A program made the translations under genes and the position numbers. This document shows, piece by piece, positions 55,098-64,000 of a stretch of DNA of 64,000 nucleotides. Location: positions 46,235 through 110,234 of the forward strand of contig RSEH01000162.1 in assembly GCA_006503475.1 (NCBI GenBank), written 5' to 3'. Positions within the stretch are counted from its first letter, which is position 1. Each line of letters opens with the position of its first letter. Source of the DNA: Stentor roeselii (lineage: Eukaryota; Ciliophora; Heterotrichea; Heterotrichida; Stentoridae). Below the pieces are notes generated by a model that saw nothing but the letters and a program-made list of their open reading frames with translations, had not been told where the DNA came from and made no database searches.

Positions 55098-58000
55098 TTA
55101 TAAGATACTTAAGGATTAAAAATGATATCAGAATTGAATAATTCTCTATAGAGATTAATTAATTACTTCATTTAACCTGTTTAACTCATAAGAGCAGCAT
55201 TATATATATTATGATTTATTACCGTATAATTAGGAAATTTACAGAGATCATAAGTTTCAATCTATGACTCCTAATATTCAATTTCATCCTGAATATAATC
55301 TTTCCTTATATCATCCTTAAGAGACCTTGAGTTTCATGCAACAATTAAATACTTTCCACAATAGTAATCCAAACTAAATCTGAGAAGAAACTAGAATCAG
55401 CAAAATTTTAGCATTCTTAAAAAAACTTTTTATGCGATTTTCACACTATGATCTTCTCCTGGATCCATTGAAAAAAGATTCATAGCTCCAAATATTAATA
55501 ACCTAAGGCTCAATCTAAAATAATTGAAATAAGAAGAATTTTATGATCTTATCATTCAAATCTTTTTCAATACAGTAGCTTTTTGTAATATCTCAGAGTA
55601 TTAACTATTTACACAGTAAAGACTAAAGAAGAAACTACCAGAGTAAAGAAATTCTGATTTAGTACAAAAAAACAAGTATAAATTGGCAGAATTACTAAGT
55701 AGTTCTTTTTAGTAAGGTTAAATATTTTACATGAGAATCTTTTATTGGCTTCTACTTGAATAACATCGCTATCCGAATTTCGTTGCAGATTTTCTAAAGT
55801 TAAAAGATGCATAAAATAACAAACTCAAGGTAAATGAGCCTATTTTTAGAGTAAAAATAATTTTTAACATATCATCTATGTACCATTTTCATGTTATATA
55901 AAATTTACCGTTAAGAAAGTAGTCCGGAATCCAGTTACATGATTGTATATAATAAAAATAGGGATTAAAAGGTAAAGTAATCAATTTATGGCTGGTAAAT
56001 TTGAATAACATAATAGATTCATCTTATTCAAAACTTTAATAATTTATTTACAGACCTTTAGAATCTAAAGATTTTTTCTGGATAGGGTATATGATCTAAT
56101 TTACTATTAAACTGCTGATACTTATCATGATCTTTACCAAATCAACAAGAAAAGTTCTCTGAAAGTAGCAGTAATAGTACTCATACTTAAAAATCCTAAT
56201 ATTCTGCTCTTTACACCAACAGAAAGATTCAGAATAAGTATCTTAATTGCTTCTGATTAATTTTAGAATATGTATACTCTATATTTTAACTGATTAATTT
56301 TAGAATATGTATACTCTATATTTTAACTGATCATTTTGTGGTATGTTCTTTGATGCAAGCTTCATTAAAATATGTTACAGTTAACACTGCGAATGCTATT
56401 ACAATGGATAAGACATCGAAGGCAAGTATTAGTAATCATTCATTAAAAGATATGATTTATTCAGAAAAATGAATAAGACAGACAAAAACCATCTGCCTTT
56501 TCTTAATACTTTATTACTTCTAGATTCATATGAATGATTTAGAAGGCTCTTCAGTTTGTTGATCGCCATAGGTATACTTACCTTAAAGTTGCAGATATAT
56601 AACTGATAGTTTCCTTAAGTATGATTTTTCTTTATAGGCCATAGGCAGAATTTTATCACTCATGTTTTCATATCGAAACCTTTTCAAGTAATAAGTTCTT
56701 TGGATCAGGTCTAAAGTTTTCTGGTTTGTAAAATTTTCATATCGATTTTTTTCAATATTTTGTAGTAAGCTTAACATTTTAACTATTTTTTCTCTTCTTG
56801 AGATTTATAAGAATTCTCTTACTGCTTGCTAGAGCCACTAAATGAACTAGGAAAAAATGTTAAAAATTCTTGGAAAAAATTATTTTGGGAGCTTTTACAG
56901 AGTTTTATTATGATTTCGAATAATTGAGTTGGATTGAATTGATTGATCATAATAAAACTATCAGAAAAATGAAAAAAATATCATAAGGGATGAATAATTT
57001 CTTTAGGTCAAAATTTTTCATAGATTATTAACTTTATCAGTTTTTCGATGCATAAAGTTCTACTTCTGACAAATTTCACCGCACTCAGGCCTTCAACCTG
57101 ATGATTTTGATACAAAGAATCAATATTCATATATTATTAAACCTGTTTCGTGGTTAAAACTATTTGGAGAGTTATTAAAGTGATGAGGTAATAAATACTC
57201 AACATTTTGTCCTATCAATTTATAAATTTTAATGATTTTATATAATAAGTCTTAAATTTATTATTTAGTTTTATTAACTATGTAATTTTCAATTATTATC
57301 CATAACTAAATACTTTTATTCTCTCAGTAGAAAAGAGAAAGCGGGCTGCTCTGATCATAAATTCAATAATAAATTCAGGCCTAGTTCAAGTTTTACCATG
57401 GAAAGTATTGAAACAGCGCATGATTAGTTTAATCGATTAAGCATAATTTGACCAAATTATATTGAAACTGAACTGATTTAAACAAGATTGATTCTTATCG
57501 TCGATATAATTGATAAAATAGTCATTTTTACAGGAGATCAGTAGTAGTAAGCTCATCTTAAAATTATTTAAAAGTTGTTCTGAGTAGGATAATATTCAAG
57601 TCTATATTTTGAAGCCTTAGATGCTGAGATTTTTGAGAGATATGAAAGGCATATTTATCAATTAATCAAATTTTCAGAGTTTTTAAAATGCCTTGAAGGT
57701 TTAATAATCCCAATTTTAGCCAATGTTATAACATAAAATATAAATATCTCATTTAAAATTTCCTATTGGATATAAATGCGAAAACCATAAAACAAAGTAT
57801 CAAAGATTTTTCTATATTTGAATATTAGTCTTATTTATATAAATGTAATTGAATTCAACTCATCTACAAGGAGTATGAAGAATAATAATTTATATGTTAA
57901 ATTTTATCATTTCTTAGTATTATTTTATCTTCCAATAAGATAATAAGTAATTTTTTTGGTAAGTTTTTTAGTTTTGTTTTATATGTGAAAGAGGATCATA

Positions 58001-58843
58001 GAATCTGATGAAAAATATAAAGACTTAATTATTAAATACTTGAAAATTTGTGAAAGCTTAGGATATTTAACAATTAATCTTCATTCATCAGGTCTATTTT
58101 ATCAAACATCAGAAAAATTAAGCAGTGAGACGAATTAAAATTAATATAATCCTTCTTAAAATAGGCTTTTTATTACTTTCCGAAAATTTGTCAAGAAAAC
58201 TACCTAGTTATTAGATTGGTTCATAATAAAAAATATGTTAAAAAAATCTTGCCAGAATATTCTGTATTTCTCATCAATGTAGTTTTTAATAATAACTCCT
58301 CCTATTAATTTAATCCAAGGTTCTCTATTTAAAAAGTTTCAAAATATTTCTTTTTTACTTAGTATCTCTAAATTATCTTGAATTTTTAACTTAGATGAAA
58401 AAAAAACTCATTAGAATTATCAAATTCTGAAAAATTAGTAATTTATAACTGAATCAAATAATAATTACTAAAAACTTAGATGTTTTAATCTAACCGCATA
58501 AACTTGAACTACAAGGATTTCTCTTCACTGTTAAACGACCCAATTTCAAAAGAATTTTATTTAAAATCCAACAATGCAAATAACAATTATAATGTGATTG
58601 TTAATGCAATTAATATACCAAATTTTGATTTTGTGAAATATCCTGATTCATCCATTCTTCAATAATTTTTTTTAATCATAGTAGGTTTGTTAAAACTTTG
58701 CGAAATTTACAATTATAAAGTTCAAAATCTTTTAAAATCATCCAAGGCAAGTTCGATATCAGATCTTATCAAGACTATTTCTCAATAAGAAACAATAAGT
58801 ACCTCTAAAACCTATAAAATTAAAGTATTCACTGAATTTTCAA
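55098..58843. other. 3.7-kb gene-poor AT-rich region
   Basis: No convincing gene, tRNA-like island or conserved frame. Two minus-strand frames of 64-67 codons (55609-55812 and 56583-56777) have no recognisable features, and a 37-bp tandem duplication lies at 56254. It could be a regulatory, replication or subtelomeric-like spacer, or decayed sequence. Confidence 0.5.
56254..56327. repeat. Perfect 37-bp tandem duplication
   Basis: Two adjacent identical units beginning TGATTAATTTTAGAATATG occupy 56254-56290 and 56291-56327, inside the gene-poor region. Recent origin is likely because the copies are identical. Confidence 0.92.
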
Positions 58844-58861
58844 TTGAGAAATATAAAAGAT

Positions 58862-59317
58862 ATGAACCGAACAATCTTTTTCAGCTTCGGATATAAAGAC
58901 CCTTCAATATCAACCCAACATGTATTTTTAAGCAATTTTTTCAGTTCAGTTTTCAGTGAAAACGGAAAAGAATACAAGACAGTCGAGCATTACTTCCAAA
59001 GCAAGAAATTCCAAGATCCAGAAATCGAACTGACGGTGATCAACTCGAATAGTCCTCGAAGTGCGAAAAGACTGGGAAGGGTCAACAGGATCGATCCGGA
59101 ATGGTGGAATAGTGTCAGGGACGACGTGATGAAACAAGGATTAGAATTGAAATTTACTCAAAATGATGAATTGAAGAATTTATTACTTGAAACAGGCGAT
59201 GATAAACTTGTTGAGTTTAACAAATCTGATAGATATTGGGGAGGGTCTATGAAAGGTAGCAGGAATAAATTAGGGGTTTTTTTGATGGAACTTAGAACTA
59301 AGTTAAGGAATATTTGA
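58862..59317 (+). CDS. NADAR/YbiA-domain protein
   Basis: Starting at the ATG at 58862 the product has 151 residues, a typical single NADAR domain. Hallmarks: HVFLSNFFSSVF near the start, YKTVEHYFQSKKF (usual TVEHYFQ..K) in the middle, and RYWGGSMKGSRNKLGVFLMELR at the end. Bacterial and plant members are N-glycosidases acting on riboflavin-pathway intermediates or removing ADP-ribose-type adducts. The substrate here is unknown. It is the only conserved gene for several kb and is flanked on both sides by gene-poor DNA. Confidence 0.88.
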   Translation: MNRTIFFSFGYKDPSISTQHVFLSNFFSSVFSENGKEYKTVEHYFQSKKFQDPEIELTVINSNSPRSAKRLGRVNRIDPEWWNSVRDDVMKQGLELKFTQNDELKNLLLETGDDKLVEFNKSDRYWGGSMKGSRNKLGVFLMELRTKLRNI

Positions 59318-59962
59318 TAAATTTTTTAATAATTTTCATTTGGTTTAGTTAATTTTTCGAATTCAAGGATAATTGATGAGATTTTAAATGATTTCATGAA
59401 AAATTGTTATTTTTTCAATGTTTAGATGAATTTTTAGTGATATAAAATAATTACATTTGTAACTAATGAAAATATCACCGTATATCCGAATGATTAGCAC
59501 TAACTTAAAGATTCAATAGTATTATTTAAGTATTAACTATTACTTTTGATACATTATTATCTTTAAATAAATTTAAAATTGAACAAAAACAATCCAGTCT
59601 ACTTCCCAAACAATTCAACATACAAAACAATTATTTGATTGTTATTTAATTACAAATCTTAAAAAGTCTAATATTTCGGCTGATTTCATATTTAATTATT
59701 TGATATAATAATTACAATTTTCCCCAAAATTCAAATTTTTCAATTCTCCAAAGACTTTAAATATCTCTTCTTTGAACTCACTAAGCCATCCTCAAATTTT
59801 TTACAAATTCTCTGCCTCAGTTGAAGAACTCTCATCAACTTAAAAATTTTTTTATAAACTTAAAATCAAGAAATTCAAAATACACTTAAAACTTAAAAAA
59901 TCATCAAAAAAATTCATATTAAAACTCACTCCAAGCTAAAACCTTGTTTCCTACTAAAAAAT
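59318..59962. other. Intergenic region upstream of the CK1-like kinase
   Basis: 645 bp, AT-rich. The right half, toward the kinase start, is strongly C/A-biased and G-poor on the + strand. No gene or repeat seen. Confidence 0.5.
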
Positions 59963-60010
59963 TTGAAAAATTCACAACTTTTAAATTCACTGATTAAATA
60001 TTCAGTATTA

Positions 60011-60991
60011 ATGGAAATCACAGTGGCAAACAAGTACCAGCTACTAAAAAAAATCGGAAAAGGGACTTTCGGAGACGTTTTCTCTGCAAAGGATCTCGAA
60101 TCAAGACGAAAAGTCGCAATAAAGCTTCAAAAGTCCAGTTATTTCAAATCGTCTTTCGAGAAAGAAATTGAAATTCTCAAGAGGTTGAAAGGAATTCACG
60201 GTTTTCCTCAGCTAAAATCATCAGGAGAGCACGATTCAAGACTTTTCATCGTCACCGACCTTTGCGAGGAGTCTCTTCAGTCCCGTTTCGACTCTTTAGA
60301 CAACAACTTGACAATATCCGAGGTATCCATGATCGGCCTTCAGACACTAAAAAGACTGGAAAAAATGCACAAATTAAAACTTCTTCACTTGGACTTGAAG
60401 CCTCACAACTTTCTAATGAAGAAGAAAACAATAAAGCTTATAGACTTCGGAACTTCAAGGTCTTACTACGAAAAAAATGACCATATTTTGTTCCAGAACA
60501 AAAAAAATTTCGTTGGAAATTTTTTATACTGCTCGAAAAATGCCCATTTTTTGCACTCTTTGAGCAGAAGGGATGATCTGGAGAGCTGGTGTTATATGAT
60601 TTCTTACTTGGCTCTTGGGTACCTGCCTTGGTATCGAGGGTGTGGAAGTCCTGTTGATGAAAAGATTTTCGGGTTTTTTAAGTGCTCTGTCAGTCCTGAA
60701 CAGCTTTTTAAGAACTTTGATCAGATGAAACAGGTTTTTTCTTATGTTTGTTCTTTGAAGTTTGAAGAAAATCCTGATTATCGATTTATTAGGATGAAGT
60801 TGAAAGACTTGGCAAAAAGAAGTGAAGATAAAATTTTTCGCATTTTTAGAAAAGATGAAAAAAGTAGAAGATGTGGAAGAGATTTGGCTATTCAGGGTGA
60901 AGAACCGGCTACTGTTGAGGATAAAAATTTGCCTAAGTTTGAAAATCGAGCTGGTTTTAGAAGTGGGTCGAAAACTATTGCTTTTGAATAA
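60011..60991 (+). CDS. Casein kinase 1-like Ser/Thr protein kinase
   Basis: 326 residues from the ATG at 60011 (upstream in-frame codons lack a Met). Kinase motifs: IGKGTFGDVF glycine loop (~16-25), AIKLQ with the ATP Lys, HLDLKPHNFLM catalytic loop (Asp present, Arg of HRD replaced by Leu as in CK1 and other RD-lacking kinases), and LIDFGTSR (DFG). RRDDLESWCYMISYLALGYLPW matches the CK1 signature RRDDLE. The C-terminal ~45 residues are basic and disordered. CK1 kinases use primed acidic substrates. The specific role is unknown. Confidence 0.93.
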   Translation: MEITVANKYQLLKKIGKGTFGDVFSAKDLESRRKVAIKLQKSSYFKSSFEKEIEILKRLKGIHGFPQLKSSGEHDSRLFIVTDLCEESLQSRFDSLDNNLTISEVSMIGLQTLKRLEKMHKLKLLHLDLKPHNFLMKKKTIKLIDFGTSRSYYEKNDHILFQNKKNFVGNFLYCSKNAHFLHSLSRRDDLESWCYMISYLALGYLPWYRGCGSPVDEKIFGFFKCSVSPEQLFKNFDQMKQVFSYVCSLKFEENPDYRFIRMKLKDLAKRSEDKIFRIFRKDEKSRRCGRDLAIQGEEPATVEDKNLPKFENRAGFRSGSKTIAFE

Positions 60992-61139
60992 ATATTATCT
61001 ATTTAGATTGAACTTTTTTACTTAATTGTAGTGTTTACTTGCACTTTAATTCTAAATAAATCCATAATTTTAATAAATGGATTTAGAGATGAGTTATTAG
61101 CATTTTTGATCAATGTTTATTTATAGTTTAATTACATGG

Positions 61140-61769
61140 TTATTGATCTTGTTCCCAGCCACTTAAACTAATGGATTTATCATAGTAAGTTTTCTGAAAG
61201 CTATCTTTAAGAACATTATTCACTTTTTCTTCATTTTCAGGCTTTTTTCGGTAGCTTTCCTCAGTTGAGATTTTCTTGAATCTATTCTGTTTAATTCTTT
61301 TAGAATCGTTACCTTCCGCTTTAAATTCACCTTGAATGTAAGAAAAATACTTACTCTTGACATTTGCAAGTTTTTTTATGTAATCATTCGATAGCTGAGC
61401 AGGAAAAGTCTCTGTCTTAATTTTTGGTAAAATCTTTTGAGCAGTGACAACTGTTTTTCCAATCAACTCCAATTTCTTCGCAATAATTTTCCTTTTATTC
61501 TGTACCTGAGGTCTTAAAATTTTAACAATCGAGTCCTTAGCCTTCATTTCTTGCATAGTTTGTGAGCAAACATAGCTTTTTTGACACATCATAGGAGTTA
61601 AAAACCTAGAATTCGAGTTAAGAAAAGAAGCTGACATCTGTTGTTTCTCGTATGAGTTTTCAACTTTTGGTTTTGCTGTAGTTTTGTTCTCTGGGAAGAT
61701 TTCCAGGGTGTTTCTGTGGATTCCATGGAGGTTTGAAGCACTGCTGATTATTTTTTTATCAGAGATCAT
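61140..61769 (-). CDS. Hypothetical basic protein, 209 aa
   Basis: Lys-rich, without known domain. Segments ~75-115 (SIVKILRPQVQNKRKIIAKK) and 125-150 are helix-prone. The rest is polar. No signal or membrane region. Start is 64 bp from the divergent ferritin start. Gene status is supported by frame length only. Confidence 0.55.
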   Translation of the reverse strand: MISDKKIISSASNLHGIHRNTLEIFPENKTTAKPKVENSYEKQQMSASFLNSNSRFLTPMMCQKSYVCSQTMQEMKAKDSIVKILRPQVQNKRKIIAKKLELIGKTVVTAQKILPKIKTETFPAQLSNDYIKKLANVKSKYFSYIQGEFKAEGNDSKRIKQNRFKKISTEESYRKKPENEEKVNNVLKDSFQKTYYDKSISLSGWEQDQ

Positions 61770-61833
61770 GGAAAATATAACAATATTTAATTAAGATATC
61801 GCGTTTAGATTTCATTACTGGATATACAGAATA

Positions 61834-62319
61834 ATGGTCATGCTAAATCTCGTACTGAAAAACGCGCTCTTGAAACAAGCCACTCATGAACTTGGATCTT
61901 TTATGCTTTATAAAGAAGCTGCTCTTTGGTTTGAAATTAAGCATTTGGATGGAATTGCTAAGAAATTTCACTCTGAGGCTGATGAAGAAAAGTCACATTT
62001 TGATGGAATTTTAAAGTATGTTGCTTTGAGAGGGGATAGTGTCAAGGTTGAGTCTCCAACTTTACCAGAAAGAGACTGGAAAAATGAAAAGACTATTTTT
62101 GAGTTCTTTTTGAATGTTGAAAAAGATAATTATAACAGGTTTCATGCCCTTCATAAACAAGCAAGAGAACTAGAAGATTATTCACTTGAACATTTTTTGA
62201 TAGGATATCTCGACCATCAAGTGAAAAGTGTGGATGAATGGGAAAAAAGGTTTACAATGGTTTCAAGCTTTACTGTCATACCCGGTTTAATTTGGCATTT
62301 CGATCAGATAATTAGTTAA
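61834..62319 (+). CDS. Ferritin
   Basis: A 161-residue four-helix ferritin. Ferroxidase ligands can be placed: Glu in ATHELGSFMLY (~19), EADEEKSH (Glu and His of the EE..H motif, ~50-56), Glu in NVEKDNYNRFHAL, and Gln in YLDHQVKSV. These are characteristic of iron-oxidising H-type subunits, so ferrous iron oxidation and storage are expected. Second Met at codon 3 is an alternative start. No transit peptide is visible, so cytosolic location is likely. Confidence 0.9.
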   Translation: MVMLNLVLKNALLKQATHELGSFMLYKEAALWFEIKHLDGIAKKFHSEADEEKSHFDGILKYVALRGDSVKVESPTLPERDWKNEKTIFEFFLNVEKDNYNRFHALHKQARELEDYSLEHFLIGYLDHQVKSVDEWEKRFTMVSSFTVIPGLIWHFDQIIS

Positions 62320-62486
62320 TAGGATTTTTAAGCTTTTATGCATGATACATGATATTCTTACAATATGACTTACCAAATCTAAAACATAGAGTTCTCTATA
62401 TCAAATTATCATTACGGGTAACATATAAATTAGAATTCATTAAAGTTTACAAATAGTTTCTCCTACTATGATGTTTATTTTTTATA

Positions 62487-63819
62487 ATGATCAATTATTT
62501 ACATATAAACGAGAACTCCAAGAAAATTCTGGCATTGGTAGGTGGATTCATCATTCATCTGGTGATCGGAACAATATATATAACAGGAAATATTAGCATC
62601 TACATGGCTTCATACCTCCAACATGAGGGTTACTCTACATCGTTAAAAGACTTAAGCATTATTCTTCCTATGCAAGTTTGCGGGTCGACTTCAACTCTAA
62701 TAGTCGGTACATATTTAATAGAAAGATTCAATAATCCTTGGCTGTAATACTTATTTAGTACAGTCATTCTAGGCAACTCAATTGTAGTTTTTTCGGTTTT
62801 TATCACATCGTTTCTGAAAAATTTTGCATCAATCGTTTTGATTTATGGAATCTTGTATGGGACTGGAGTTGGTCTTACAGTAAAATTCAAACAGTACACA
62901 ACTCCTCTCATGATCAGCTGGAGTCATTTTCCTGAACACAAAGGAAGAATCACTGGAATCATCTTAGCAGCCTTTGGTTTAAGTGCCTCTATATTCAACC
63001 TAATCTCAACTCACATGATAAACCCTGAAAACAAAAAACCTGAAGACAAATACGATGGAGTAAAGTACTTCGACGCAGATGTAGCATACCGATATCCCCC
63101 AACAATGCGATGGCTTTCTCTAATATACTTAATAATCACTCTTCCTGGTTTGGCCCTACTTGTAAGACCTCAGAAAACCCAAGAAACTAACGAAAAAGCA
63201 AACTTAAAACAAGGACTAAAAAGTAAAAACTTCTGGATTATGTTCACGATCGGTTTTTTATCAGTTATTCCAGGATTCTTCTTGGCTAACACTTATAAGA
63301 TCCTAGGAGAAAAAAATGATTGATGATGATAATTTTTTGGCCATTGTCGGGTCAGTCAGTTCTTTCGCCAATGGAAGTTTCAGGTTCTTCTGGGGACAGC
63401 TACTTGATAAGATCGGGTTCAAAAAGACTTATTTTTTACTTTTGACTCTTCAATCATCTTTAATTGTCACACTTTTTTACGTTGCTAAGGTGAAGGCTTT
63501 ATATTTAATTTGGGTTTCTTTGATTTTAGCTTGCGAAGGAGGACATTTTTCTGTTTTTCCTGCAACTCTTGCGAAAATGTTTGGAAAAAAACTCGGGTCG
63601 AAACTTGTGGGGATCATTTATTATGGATTTTCTGCTGGGGCTGTTATGGGGTATGTTTTGAATATTACTGTTTTAGAGGATTTCGGGTATCAGGTGTTGT
63701 TTTGGATTATGGGAGTAATGGGTGTTGCTAGTTTTGTTGGGTCAAGGTTTTTAAGTGATGAGAATGATTATGAAGAAAATGAAAAATCGTTTATTGGAGA
63801 TGGTGGATTAATCAATTAA
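62487..63819 (+). CDS. MFS transporter (OFA/monocarboxylate-type) with an intron and a one-base frame disruption
   Basis: Removing intron 62744-62758 (phase 2) joins exon 1 (~86 residues) to the middle. The reading frame then breaks at a run of seven As (63310-63316); one A fewer would join the remaining part into a single ~438-residue protein. Twelve hydrophobic segments can be drawn. Features: DLSIILPMQVCGSTSTLIVG, IYGILYGTGVGLTVKF, the FWIMFTIGFLSVIPGFFLAN segment, and FFWGQLLDKIGFKKTYF in the second half, which recalls the MFS loop motif. The family includes oxalate:formate and monocarboxylate carriers. Substrate unknown. The break may be an assembly error, a true frameshift or pseudogene. 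Confidence 0.75.
62744..62758 (+). other. 15-nt spliceosomal intron
   Basis: GTAATACTTATTTAG, phase 2, in-frame stop. Removal restores a continuous membrane helix. Confidence 0.9.
63310..63316 (+). other. A7 run at a frame break in the MFS gene
   Basis: Seven consecutive As separate two frames that would be continuous with six. There is no GT...AG pair of intron length here. Confidence 0.8.
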
Positions 63820-63824
63820 TCGTG

Positions 63825-64000
63825 AAGTAATTAATTAAAGGTGGAATAATAATTGATAAAGGTGGATAAATTAATTGATGATGAACTTATTAATTAGAGG
63901 TTAAATAATTGATGATGAAATAATTAATTAAAGGTTGAATGATTAATTGATAAAGGTGAATTAATTAATTGATAATGAACTAATTAATTAAAGAAAACTA
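63825..64000. repeat. AT-rich degenerate tandem repeat at the right edge
   Basis: Built from imperfect units around TTAATTGATGATGAAC and TTAATTAAAGGTG, with alternating GGT-containing and ATTAATTA blocks. No gene. It begins just after the MFS stop and runs to the window end. Confidence 0.75.

Noticed and set aside
55609-55812. 67-codon minus-strand frame as a gene
   Set aside because: Short, AT-driven and without recognised features or neighbours supporting it.
56583-56777. 64-codon minus-strand frame as a gene
   Set aside because: Same reasons; no start context or domain to support it.
58844-58861. Upstream start of the NADAR gene
   Set aside because: The upstream codon is TTG; the first ATG is at 58862.
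1-64000. CRISPR arrays, insertion sequences, bacterial-type operons or riboswitches
   Set aside because: No regular spaced repeats, transposase frames or Shine-Dalgarno patterns; the window is eukaryotic.

Overview
This window is nuclear DNA of a ciliate, most likely a heterotrich of the Stentor type with the standard genetic code. Three things in the sequence point there. Nine gene interruptions are explained by introns of only 15 nt (one apparently 14), of the form GTAA....A...(T/C)AG. TAA, TAG and TGA all end genes, for example TGA at 2204-2206. Genes are packed on both strands, and many encode cilium or basal-body proteins. Species-level assignment is inference.

Layout. 1-5.2 kb: the 5' part of a kelch-type gene, the eRF3 release-factor GTPase and a large coiled-coil protein. 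5.7-13.7 kb: small unknown genes, an EF-hand-like protein, a Piwi-clade Argonaute, Rab GDI and a metallophosphoesterase. 14-19 kb: an MDR oxidoreductase, a TMEM42-like protein, a CCDC81-type HU-domain protein, an empty AT-rich 1.6 kb and an intron-containing unknown gene. 19.1-24.8 kb: a minisatellite, an ATP9/Neo1-type P4-ATPase, a RING/TRAF-type protein and a CHY zinc-finger protein. 24.8-32.5 kb: dynein-light-chain-like and DRC12-like coiled coils, a secreted protein, a RAP1-like telomere protein, a DNAJB13/RSP16-like radial-spoke J protein and a centrin-like protein. 33-42.8 kb: a double-RING multipass membrane protein, a coiled coil, enoyl-CoA hydratase and unknown genes. 43-55 kb: RPL8, a kinesin, a membrane RBR ligase, a large disordered acylation-candidate protein, CFAP100, a dead dual-specificity phosphatase, PP2C and ARMC7. 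55.1-58.8 kb has no convincing gene. 58.9-64 kb: a NADAR protein, a CK1-like kinase, ferritin, an MFS transporter with a one-base frame disruption, and AT-rich repeats.

How the genes fit together. Several products belong to motile cilia: CFAP100 (inner-arm MIA complex), DNAJB13/RSP16 (radial spoke), the DRC12-like and DNALI1/AXDND1-like proteins, the CCDC81-like protein, kinesin and the centrin-like protein. Others are housekeeping genes for translation, Rab cycling, lipid flipping, iron storage and acyl-CoA metabolism. No operon logic is expected. Neighbours are arranged head-to-head with as little as 20 bp between start codons, and tail-to-tail with as little as 0 bp.

The strongest unusual signals are: (1) a mosaic of strand-asymmetry domains whose sign flips abruptly, even inside single coding regions, including a 233-nt stretch with no G upstream of RPL8; (2) a candidate 14-nt intron; (3) a Piwi protein whose catalytic tetrad reads D-D-D-K instead of D-E-D-H; (4) a RAP1-like shelterin protein; and (5) an HPD-less J protein and a Cys-less phosphatase.
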